A stretch of DNA of 5,198 nt. Origin: Victivallales bacterium. Its GTDB lineage: Bacteria > Verrucomicrobiota > Lentisphaeria > Oligosphaerales > Oligosphaeraceae. The position numbers were made by a program, and so were the translations under genes. Of this stretch, positions 1-5,193 are shown in pieces; position 1 is the first letter of the stretch; each line of letters begins with the position of its first letter. The notes under the pieces were generated by a model, which was not told where the DNA came from, ran no database searches, and saw only the letters and a list, made by a program, of their open reading frames with translations. The DNA is taken from assembly GCA_017615955.1 (NCBI GenBank), contig JAFZZD010000300.1, positions 1-5,198 on the forward strand, in the 5' to 3' direction.

Positions 1-888
1 CTGGAAAAATCCACCGTGGTAAGGTCCTACGACGTGATCATGCAGGAGTTGAATGAGAAGTATGTTGGGCTGGCCTCGGTCAAGGAGCACATCATGCTGC
101 TTGCCAATCGCATACGCATCGGTCGGCTGCGCGCCAACCTGTTGAGTGTTCCGGCGAGTTCTGGCAACAACCACACCTGTCTGCTGGGGAACGTGGGCAC
201 GGGCAAGAAGAGCATGGCGAAGTATATGGCGGAGATTTTCTGTGCACTGGGTATTGTGGCTCACCCTAAGCTGCGCATCTGGCGTGGCGTGGATTTGAAG
301 GGCTCGTATGTCGGGCAAACCAAGGACAAGGTAAACAAGATGTTCGAGGACAGTGCCGACAGCGTGGTGCTCATAGACGAGATCTACGGGCTTGTTCCCG
401 AGGGCCTTTCCAGCCAGGATTCCTTTGGCATGGAGGCTGTTGACGCGATTGCGGGAGGGCTGTCGGACGCCAAGAACGCCACGACTATCCTTCTTCTTTC
501 AGGGAATGAGGCTAAACTGGAGAAGTTCCTCGCCTCCAATCCGCAACTGGCGAACTATTTCAGCCAGAGCATCCGCTTCCCCGACTACACTGATGCGGAG
601 TGCCTTGAAATACTGAAGCGTCGTCTTGCTGAAGAGCACTATTTGATTCCAGAAGAACAGCTTGAGGCGTTTGAGAAGAAGATACTGTCGCGACTGGTCA
701 GGATGCGTCGTGCGGCTGGTGTGAATTTTGGCAATGCCTTTGCCGTGAACGGCATTTTCAACCAGATGATGGATGCGCGTTGCACACGCTTCGGGGAACT
801 GTTGGATGAGAAGCGCGAACTGACCGCTGAAATGCTGAAAAACATTGATGTGGAAAAGGATTTGCCTGAAAGTGGCAAGGAGGCATAG
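1..888 (+). CDS. CbxX/CfxQ-type AAA+ protein with degenerate active site, 5' partial
   Basis: The protein matches the AAA+ fold of the CbxX/CfxQ family (CbbX, SpoVK, EccA), whose active members remodel protein complexes with ATP. Residues below count from the GTG at 16. The family-typical entry YVGLASVKEHI is at 16-26, the Walker A region GNVGTGKKS at 58-66, the pore loop GSYVGQT at 96-102, Walker B VVLIDE at 117-122, NPQLANYF at 175-182 with FPDY at 188-191, and the C-terminal lid around GNAFAVNGIF at 239-248. Against the family pattern as I recall it (GNPGTGKTT, NPGLRSRF, GNARxVRN), the Thr after the Walker A Lys is Lys, the arginine finger is Tyr and the sensor-2 Arg is lost. I infer a weak or inactive ATPase serving as a scaffold or partner. 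The frame is open back to base 1, and neither GTG 16 nor ATG 40 has a Shine-Dalgarno site, so this is probably the C-terminal domain of a longer, perhaps tandem-AAA, protein. The stop lies 5 bp before the next gene. Confidence 0.85.
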   Translation: MEKSTVVRSYDVIMQELNEKYVGLASVKEHIMLLANRIRIGRLRANLLSVPASSGNNHTCLLGNVGTGKKSMAKYMAEIFCALGIVAHPKLRIWRGVDLKGSYVGQTKDKVNKMFEDSADSVVLIDEIYGLVPEGLSSQDSFGMEAVDAIAGGLSDAKNATTILLLSGNEAKLEKFLASNPQLANYFSQSIRFPDYTDAECLEILKRRLAEEHYLIPEEQLEAFEKKILSRLVRMRRAAGVNFGNAFAVNGIFNQMMDARCTRFGELLDEKRELTAEMLKNIDVEKDLPESGKEA

Positions 889-893
889 AGCAG

Positions 894-1523
894 ATGGGAC
901 AAACATATATTGAAGAGTTGAATTGGCTGCGAGAGGAATTAGGCAAAATCAAAGGGCAGGTCGGCAATCAGAACGAACAGCAGAAGGCTTGGGGAGAGGC
1001 TCTCGCGAAGCAACGCAAGAGGAATAAGGAGCTGAAAGCAAGCCTTGCTGATAGGGACAAGGATTTGGCGAATGCGCAGGCGGAGGCGCGGAATGAGGCT
1101 GGAAGGCTGAAGAAGGCAGAGGATGATGCCGTCCGCGATGAGGCAACGAAGGAAGAAGAACTGGATGTGCTTCGGCGTGATAAAAGCCAGTTGATGCATC
1201 AGCTGGATGAGGCGAAACGGAAGATTGCCCCGATTTTGAGCGAAATTACTGCACTCAACTTGGAGATAGCGCAGCTACAGCAGGATAATGAGGTGAAGCG
1301 GAATTCAGTGAATGATAGCGAGGCGCTTCCAAAAGAGGTGAAGAACTTGCAGGGGAGGCTTGAGCGTGCAATGAGATTGAAGCCAGGGCTTTTGCAGAAG
1401 ATTCGTTTTGTTGAAGAGTTGTTCACAGAACTTGGTGAAAGCGGCAGTTCGGAACGAGCCAGACTTTTTGCTGAATACAAGAGGCTTGCCAAAGAACTCG
1501 AAACGATGAAATATGAGCAATAG
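894..1523 (+). CDS. Coiled-coil protein of unknown function (209 aa)
   Basis: I do not recognise a family. The protein is soluble, with no signal peptide, no membrane segment and no cysteine. It is dominated by Lys, Glu, Asp, Gln, Ala and Leu in heptad-like spacing. A short N-terminal helix (about 5-20) leads through a Gly/Asn/Gln-rich break (21-30) into a long coiled coil (about 35-135). A small break at 137-146 precedes a C-terminal helical part with more hydrophobic content (LLQKIRFVEELFTEL at 166-180), a GESGSS linker and a last helix to the end. The start is well supported: AAGGAGG at 877-883 lies 10 nt before the ATG and overlaps the end of the AAA+ gene. The 5-bp gap implies co-transcription, so a structural or adaptor role with the AAA+ protein is likely, but that is inferred from context only. 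Coiled-coil database hits would be compositionally biased. Confidence 0.85.
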   Translation: MGQTYIEELNWLREELGKIKGQVGNQNEQQKAWGEALAKQRKRNKELKASLADRDKDLANAQAEARNEAGRLKKAEDDAVRDEATKEEELDVLRRDKSQLMHQLDEAKRKIAPILSEITALNLEIAQLQQDNEVKRNSVNDSEALPKEVKNLQGRLERAMRLKPGLLQKIRFVEELFTELGESGSSERARLFAEYKRLAKELETMKYEQ

Positions 1524-1528
1524 GGAGG
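1523..1528 (+). promoter_or_regulatory. Shine-Dalgarno site that selects the start of the second coiled-coil gene
   Basis: GGGAGG overlaps the last base of the upstream stop codon. Two in-frame ATGs follow. The one at 1529 directly abuts the site with zero spacing, whereas the one at 1535 has a normal 6-nt spacing. The second ATG is therefore preferred as the true start. Confidence 0.7.
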
Positions 1529-1534
1529 ATGACT

Positions 1535-2134
1535 ATGGACAGGGAGCAAATCAGGCAGTTGATTCAGCGGGATAATTTGACGCATAGCACAAATATCCTG
1601 GCAAGGCAGTTGGTGCGTAATTACGAAGAGCTGTGCAATTTGGATGCGCAGTTGGAGGAGAGTGACAGTGGTCCTAAGGATTTACGCCTCCTGGATGCGG
1701 AGAATCGTGATTTGGAACAGGCAATAGAGAAACGCAAGGCGGAACTGGTAGCGGTGGAAAAGGAGATGGAGGCGGCTAAGGCTTCGCATAAAAAAACTCT
1801 GGAGAACTCAGCAAAAAGAACGCGAGAGCTGGAGGCGGAAATTGGGAGGCAAAAGGATGAATGCAAGCAGCTTCGCGCAAGTCTCGACCAGTTGAAAAAC
1901 AAGCCCGCCGAAAAGGAACGTTTGAAGCGCAGACGGGTTGAAATGCAGGCGGAAGGCGAACAACTTCAGTCCAAAATCTATAACCTCGGCGAGGAATATC
2001 AGAAAAACGCTGATTTGTGCCAGTCCCTGAAGTCCTTTGTAGAACGCCTGGAGCAACTTGAGCGACAGATGGAAGAGACGATGGAAAAGATTTGGAGTGA
2101 CCTCAAGCCCGATGCCTTTGACAGGATGTTTTAA
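1535..2134 (+). CDS. Coiled-coil protein of unknown function (199 aa)
   Basis: I do not recognise a family. The protein is soluble, with no signal peptide or membrane segment, and is nearly all helix. An N-terminal segment with hydrophobic positions (about 5-38, including NILARQLVRNYEEL) may be a separate interaction helix. It is followed by a Ser/Asp/Gly/Pro break (43-48) and a long coiled coil (about 50-122), interrupted by Pro 124. A second coiled coil (about 126-186) leads to a short non-coil tail ending in KPDAFDRMF. Two cysteines fall inside the coils (110, 162). The product is close in size and charge pattern to the preceding gene's, but I see no convincing sequence identity beyond that expected of coiled coils. 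The gap to the upstream gene is 11 bp, so this is the third gene of the operon. The ATG at 1535 is chosen over 1529 because of ribosome-binding-site spacing. It may form a filament, rod or hetero-coil with the neighbouring protein; this is inference. Confidence 0.83.
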   Translation: MDREQIRQLIQRDNLTHSTNILARQLVRNYEELCNLDAQLEESDSGPKDLRLLDAENRDLEQAIEKRKAELVAVEKEMEAAKASHKKTLENSAKRTRELEAEIGRQKDECKQLRASLDQLKNKPAEKERLKRRRVEMQAEGEQLQSKIYNLGEEYQKNADLCQSLKSFVERLEQLERQMEETMEKIWSDLKPDAFDRMF

Positions 2135-2196
2135 AGTGGTGTTCATTTAGCTTCTTTTAGAAAGCGTTATGTTTCCCATGAGGGTAGGCAATAATC

Positions 2197-2230
2197 GTGT
2201 GCGCGGCTGGGAGCCGCGCACTCAGGACGC
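2197..2230 (+). repeat. Palindromic repeat unit, copy A
   Basis: A perfect 10-bp stem, GTGCGCGGCT (2199-2208) with AGCCGCGCAC (2212-2221), closes a GGG loop and is followed by TCAGGACGC. The same layout recurs as copy B (inverted, 2284-2315) and copy C (5138-5165). It lies 64 nt after the stop of the last coiled-coil gene. There is no T-run downstream, so it is not a canonical intrinsic terminator, although it could protect mRNA 3' ends or act as a REP-like DNA element. A smaller hairpin, TCCAG/CTGGA with a 6-nt loop (2237-2252), follows it. Confidence 0.85.
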
Positions 2231-2283
2231 GTGACTTCCAGTAGCTTCTGGATGTGCCGATATAAAGGTTGCAGGAAAATCCT

Positions 2284-2315
2284 GCGTCCTGAATGCGTGG
2301 CTCCTAGCCGAACAC
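2284..2315 (-). repeat. Palindromic repeat unit, copy B (inverted and degenerate)
   Basis: Read on the minus strand, this matches copy A at 28 of 32 aligned bases with one 2-nt gap, and it includes the identical TCAGGACGC. The stem has decayed to a GGCT/AGCC core with a 3-nt loop plus mismatched flanks. On the minus strand it runs into a further perfect hairpin, GCAGGA/TCCTGC with a 3-nt loop (2271-2285 in + coordinates). Copies A and B thus face each other about 53 bp apart, giving a BIME-like composite. Confidence 0.8.
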
Positions 2316-2374
2316 ATGGTCATTACTTACCCACGTTAAGAAGGCTTTATGAGGTGTGCCATTAAATGAATATC

Positions 2375-2465
2375 TTGCACTTTCATTATAGCCGTTGATT
2401 TTTATATTATTGCACGGTTTTCGCACAATAAATGTGGGTTTTCTGCGTTTTTGCGTGTAAACATT
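2375..2465 (+). promoter_or_regulatory. Putative promoter/leader region of the efflux operon
   Basis: This AT-rich stretch is the only plausible place for a promoter before the efflux genes. It contains TATTAT (2405-2410), close to a -10 box, but no good -35 at 16-18 bp. TTGCAC at 2375-2380 is about 24 bp away, which is too far for a standard sigma-70 promoter. T-tracts occur at 2399-2403, 2418-2421, 2439-2442 and 2448-2452. The exact promoter cannot be assigned from the sequence. Confidence 0.3.
2407..2431. promoter_or_regulatory. Imperfect dyad, candidate operator
   Basis: TTATTG (2407-2412) and CAATAA (2426-2431) are perfect inverted half-sites around a 13-nt centre that itself has partial symmetry (a CG/CG pair around GTTTT). 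The site overlaps the -10-like TATTAT, where a repressor of an efflux operon could bind. No regulator gene is present in the window, and the dyad is short enough to occur by chance in AT-rich DNA. Confidence 0.3.
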
Positions 2466-2498
2466 TGTTTGAAAAATGAATTTCAAGAATAGGTGTCA

Positions 2499-3896
2499 AT
2501 GAAGAAGAGCAAGTTATTTTCAGCTTTGGTGTGTGCGGCGGTGCTTTGTGCCGGGTGCAGTACGGTGAAGCAGGCGCGTGAGGTGCAGAAGGCGGAAAGC
2601 CAGCGTCCTGGCGAGAGGACTGTGACCATGGCGGAGCTTGGCATAGTCCCCGAACGCGTAATGCAGTTGAGTGAATTGGAGAGCATTGCGGTGCGCTTCC
2701 ATCCTGATGTGATATTGGCGCAGGAGGCGGTGGAGGCGGCGCGTTTGGCTGTGCGTGAGGCGGGCGGCGACTATCTTCCCAATGTGAGTTCCTCCTTGTC
2801 GCACAGCCGCAATACCCATAATGTTGACAGGCATGCTCAGCGTTCCACAAGCAACACTGGCAATTGGTCCGCCTCACTTTCCATGAACTGGACCATATAT
2901 GACTTTGGCAAGACCAAGGCGGCTGTGAAGCGCGCTCGTGAGAACCTGCGGGCGGCTGAACAGGATTTGCGGAATGTGCAGTCCCTGGCGATTTACAATG
3001 TGCGCACTGCTTTCTTTGAATTGATGCGGGCCATTGAGCTGGACAAGGTGGCTTTGGAGGCAGTGGAGCAGTACAAGGAGCATTTGGAGCAGGTGAAGTT
3101 GAAGAAGGAGGTTGGCAAGAGCAATGCCTACGAACTGCGGAAGGCGGAAGTGGACTGGAACAACGCCGTGCTTTCGCAGATTACAACCAGCCACAATATT
3201 CAAAATGCCTTGGGTGACTTGAACAAGGCATTGGGCTTTGCGGAGGAACCCGTTTACAAGCTGGGGCAGGGGCAGATGAAGGAATATGAGCTGGACTTGG
3301 ACAAGATGATGGCCTTGGCTGAGGAGAAGGAACCCGCCCTTGCGTCCTTGAACGCAAAGGTGGCGGCTGCCTCGCTTTACGTAGACCGCTGCGTCGCCAC
3401 GCTGTATCCTTCTTTGAGCGTGAATCTGGGGGGCACATTGAGCGGGCGCAATACGGGCGTCCCTTGGCTTTGGAATTTGAGCGGCGGCGCAAGTCTGGCT
3501 GAGACGATTTTCAACGGCGGCACCAATCTTCGCCAGATTGAGAGTGCCAGCATTGAGTTGCGCAAGGCGCGTACCCAGGTTTCCGCACGGAAGCAGGACT
3601 TGTACCAGAAGCTGCGCAAGGCAATTCTCACCGCGCAGCGGGCGGAAAAGCAGCTGGAGGTGGCCACGCTGGCTGAAAAGCTGGCGCTGGACAACCTGAA
3701 TCTGGTGAATGAGCAGTTCAATGTGGGCAAGGCATCGTCCGTGGAGCGCACGGATGCGCAGGTTTCCCATTCCCAGGCGAAGGCATCGGCGATCTCCGCC
3801 CGCTATGACAGGCAGGATTCCTTGGCGGCAATCGCGTACTTGACCGGGGACTTTACTTTACCTGAAATCGAAGAAAAGAAGGAGGAGAACAAATAA
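2499..3896 (+). CDS. TolC/OprM-type outer-membrane efflux lipoprotein
   Basis: This is an outer-membrane channel of a tripartite efflux or type I-like export system. The 465-aa length is normal for the outer membrane efflux protein family. A lipoprotein signal (residues 1-19: MKK, a hydrophobic stretch, then LCAG) precedes Cys20; Cys at -3 of the lipobox is less usual. Two OEP repeats follow, at about 55-248 and 268-452. Each starts with the family-typical helix (ELESIAVRFHPDVILAQ near 59; ALAEEKEPALASLNAK near 272), then a LP or YPSLSV strand and a YDFG (134-137) or IFNGG (337-341) turn, before long periplasmic helices. The C-terminus is a charged Glu/Lys tail. ATG 2499 is preferred to GTG 2493 because the signal peptide then starts MKK and AGG (2491-2493) sits 5 nt upstream. 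The Shine-Dalgarno site is weak compared with the other genes. The TAA stop overlaps the ATG of the adaptor gene, which indicates translational coupling. Confidence 0.93.
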   Translation: MKKSKLFSALVCAAVLCAGCSTVKQAREVQKAESQRPGERTVTMAELGIVPERVMQLSELESIAVRFHPDVILAQEAVEAARLAVREAGGDYLPNVSSSLSHSRNTHNVDRHAQRSTSNTGNWSASLSMNWTIYDFGKTKAAVKRARENLRAAEQDLRNVQSLAIYNVRTAFFELMRAIELDKVALEAVEQYKEHLEQVKLKKEVGKSNAYELRKAEVDWNNAVLSQITTSHNIQNALGDLNKALGFAEEPVYKLGQGQMKEYELDLDKMMALAEEKEPALASLNAKVAAASLYVDRCVATLYPSLSVNLGGTLSGRNTGVPWLWNLSGGASLAETIFNGGTNLRQIESASIELRKARTQVSARKQDLYQKLRKAILTAQRAEKQLEVATLAEKLALDNLNLVNEQFNVGKASSVERTDAQVSHSQAKASAISARYDRQDSLAAIAYLTGDFTLPEIEEKKEENK

Positions 3897-5134
3897 TGAA
3901 GAAGTTCATCGCAATCATTCTGGTTTTGGCCATTGCGGGCGGCGGGTACTGGTATTGGAAGAAGAAGCAGTCCGTTCCCAAGGAAAAGAAGGTGGTTTAC
4001 CGCAAGGCAAAGGTCATGCTGGGGACAATCACCCAGGAGGTTTCCGCCACAGGCACTGTGCAGCCCATGAAGGAAGTGGAGGTGGGCACGCAGGTCACTG
4101 GGAAGATCATGCAGCTGAATGCGGACTTCAACTCCAATGTGAAGGAAGGCGATATTGTGGCGCTGATAGATCCTGCCACATACGAGGCCAGTTTCGCGGC
4201 AGCGAGCGCACAACTGAAGTCCTCCATGGCGAATCTGGAGAAGACAAAGACGGAGCTGGCATTGGCTGAAAAGGAGCTTACACGCCTCAAGGCATTGCTG
4301 GACAGGGAGATGATTTCCGCTTCGGAATACGATTCAGCTCTTGCTGTGCGGGATAAACTGAAGGCGGACATCAAGATCAACGAGGCCTCCATCGATAACG
4401 CCAAGGCCAACACAAAGCAGGCCAAGACGAATCTGGAATACTGCACCATCAAGTCACCTGTGACTGGCGTGGTCATCGACCGTTCTGTCGATGAGGGGCA
4501 GACCGTGGTTTCCAATATGAATGCCTCCACCTTGTTCAAGATTGCGGCGGATTTGTCCAAGGTGAAGGTCGAGGCCAGCATACCCGAGGCGGATGTGGGG
4601 CAGCTTAAGGTGGGGCAGACTGTGCGCTTCACGGTTGATGCATATCGGCGTCCCTTTACTGGAACGGTGAAGCAGATACGACTGGCTGCGGTGACTTCTT
4701 CCAATGTGGTCACATACCCAGTTATTGTGGAGGCTGACAACAAGCAAGGACTGCTTTTCCCAGGCATGACCGCCACGCTCTCCATCATAGTTGCGGAAGT
4801 CAAGGATTGCCTCTGCGTGCCAGCTGCTGCATTGCGCTTCAAGAAGAACGAGCTGCCGCAGGACTTCAGGTCCGCCGTGTGGCGCGTGAAGCCTGATGGC
4901 GAAATTGAACCCGTAAAGGTGAAACTCGGAATAAGCGACAGCATCAACTACCAGATTGACAGCGAATTGAAGGAAGGGGATGAAATCGCCATAGGCATCA
5001 TGACAGAGGCAGAACTCAAGGGCGGTGGCCAGCAGGTGAACAACCCCTTCATGATGCGTCCGCCAGGAATGCGCGGCGGCAACAGAGGCGGCACGGGCGG
5101 CAACAGAGGCGGCGCTGGCGGCGGGGCACGCTAA
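3896..5134 (+). CDS. MacA-like periplasmic adaptor (HlyD/RND-MFP family)
   Basis: The membrane fusion protein would join an inner-membrane transporter to the TolC-type channel encoded just upstream. An N-terminal membrane anchor (about 3-20, no lipobox) is followed by the first half of the lipoyl domain (about 59-92: VEVGTQVTGKI, VKEGD, IDP). A coiled-coil hairpin (about 93-182) leads to the second lipoyl half (183-216: TIKSPVTGVV, DEGQTV). A beta-barrel (about 222-300, SIPEADVGQLKVGQ, FPGMTATLSI) and a membrane-proximal domain (about 303-372) complete the fold. The layout and the SPVTGVV, GQTV and EADVGQLKVGQ segments resemble MacA more than AcrA, so an ABC partner (MacB) is expected, but none is in the window. 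AAGGAGGAG (3879-3887) lies 8 nt before the ATG. The last 25 or so residues are a Gly/Arg/Asn-rich tail. The pair Cys305 and Cys307 (DCLCVP) is unusual as I recall the family. The substrate cannot be told. Confidence 0.92.
   Translation: MKKFIAIILVLAIAGGGYWYWKKKQSVPKEKKVVYRKAKVMLGTITQEVSATGTVQPMKEVEVGTQVTGKIMQLNADFNSNVKEGDIVALIDPATYEASFAAASAQLKSSMANLEKTKTELALAEKELTRLKALLDREMISASEYDSALAVRDKLKADIKINEASIDNAKANTKQAKTNLEYCTIKSPVTGVVIDRSVDEGQTVVSNMNASTLFKIAADLSKVKVEASIPEADVGQLKVGQTVRFTVDAYRRPFTGTVKQIRLAAVTSSNVVTYPVIVEADNKQGLLFPGMTATLSIIVAEVKDCLCVPAAALRFKKNELPQDFRSAVWRVKPDGEIEPVKVKLGISDSINYQIDSELKEGDEIAIGIMTEAELKGGGQQVNNPFMMRPPGMRGGNRGGTGGNRGGAGGGAR
5075..5113 (+). repeat. 21-bp tandem repeat encoding the GGNRGG tail
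   Basis: GGCGGCAACAGAGGCGGC occurs identically at 5075-5092 and 5096-5113, a period of 21 bp or 7 codons. It encodes GGNRGGT then GGNRGGA, followed by GGGAR and the stop. The in-frame period means copy number could change by slippage without breaking the adaptor gene. The tail lies beyond the folded adaptor domains and is probably disordered. Confidence 0.8.
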
Positions 5135-5137
5135 AAT

Positions 5138-5165
5138 GTGGGCGCCGAGGCGGCGCCCACTCAGG
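5138..5165 (+). repeat. Palindromic repeat unit, copy C
   Basis: A perfect 10-bp stem, GTGGGCGCCG (5138-5147) with CGGCGCCCAC (5151-5160), has an AGG loop and is followed by TCAGG. It begins 3 nt after the adaptor stop codon. Against copy A it shares 21 of 28 bases. Six of the seven differences form three base pairs in which both partners changed (C-G to G-C, G-C to C-G, T-A to G-C), so the stem is conserved rather than its exact sequence. No T-run follows. It may end or stabilise the efflux mRNA. Confidence 0.85.
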
Positions 5166-5166
5166 T

Positions 5167-5193
5167 TGCCTTGGCGAAAACGCGCCAGTGGCA
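5167..5193 (+). repeat. Second hairpin accompanying palindrome copy C
   Basis: TGGCG (5172-5176) pairs with CGCCA (5183-5187) around AAAACG. An outer TGCC (5167-5170) pairs with GGCA (5190-5193) across a small internal loop. A palindrome, TCAGG and then a second hairpin is the same order seen in copies A and B. The window ends 5 nt later, so any inverted partner unit would lie outside it. Confidence 0.55.

Larger units (their letters stand above)
2135..2498. other. Intergenic region between the two operons
   Basis: No credible gene was seen on either strand; the short frames here lack a ribosome-binding site and protein-like composition. Just after the upstream stop lies a weak AT-rich hairpin (2150-2165, six pairs with one bulged A) without a T-run. 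From 2197 to 2315 lies the composite inverted repeat annotated separately. From about 2340 the sequence becomes AT-rich and presumably holds the promoter of the efflux operon. A small perfect dyad, TTGAAA/TTTCAA (2469-2474 and 2481-2486), sits just before the start of the next gene and could form a 6-bp stem in its leader mRNA. Confidence 0.7.

Noticed and set aside
16..18. GTG at 16 as the true start of the AAA+ gene
   Set aside because: There is no Shine-Dalgarno site upstream and the frame is open to base 1, so the gene is treated as continuing from outside the window. A genuine start here cannot be fully excluded.
499..906. Minus-strand frame of 135 codons opposite the AAA+ gene
   Set aside because: It is a shadow of conserved AAA+ codons with no supporting start signal or domain.
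894..2134. The two coiled-coil genes as paralogues by tandem duplication
   Set aside because: Similar size and charge pattern, but no alignable stretch beyond generic Lys/Glu/Leu coiled-coil composition was found by eye.
2199..2221. Copy A as a Rho-independent terminator
   Set aside because: The stem is strong, but it is followed by TCAGGACGC rather than a T-run, and the same unit is repeated elsewhere, so it is described as a repeat with possible termination or stabilising effect only.
2197..2315. CRISPR array or tRNA/riboswitch
   Set aside because: Only two diverged, inverted units are present, without regularly spaced direct repeats. No cloverleaf, TTCGA-like T-loop or known riboswitch core was recognised.
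2304..2486. Small minus-strand frame (60 codons) in the intergenic region
   Set aside because: It covers AT-rich promoter-like DNA, has no plausible ribosome-binding site and its composition is not protein-like.
2874..3770. Long open frame (298 codons) on the minus strand
   Set aside because: It lies fully inside the well-supported outer-membrane efflux gene, is rich in Leu, Gln, Arg and His as expected of an antisense shadow, and has no recognisable domain or ribosome-binding site.
3997..4947. Long open frame (316 codons) on the minus strand
   Set aside because: It is antisense to the adaptor gene, with Ser/Thr/Val-rich composition typical of a shadow frame, and no family resemblance.
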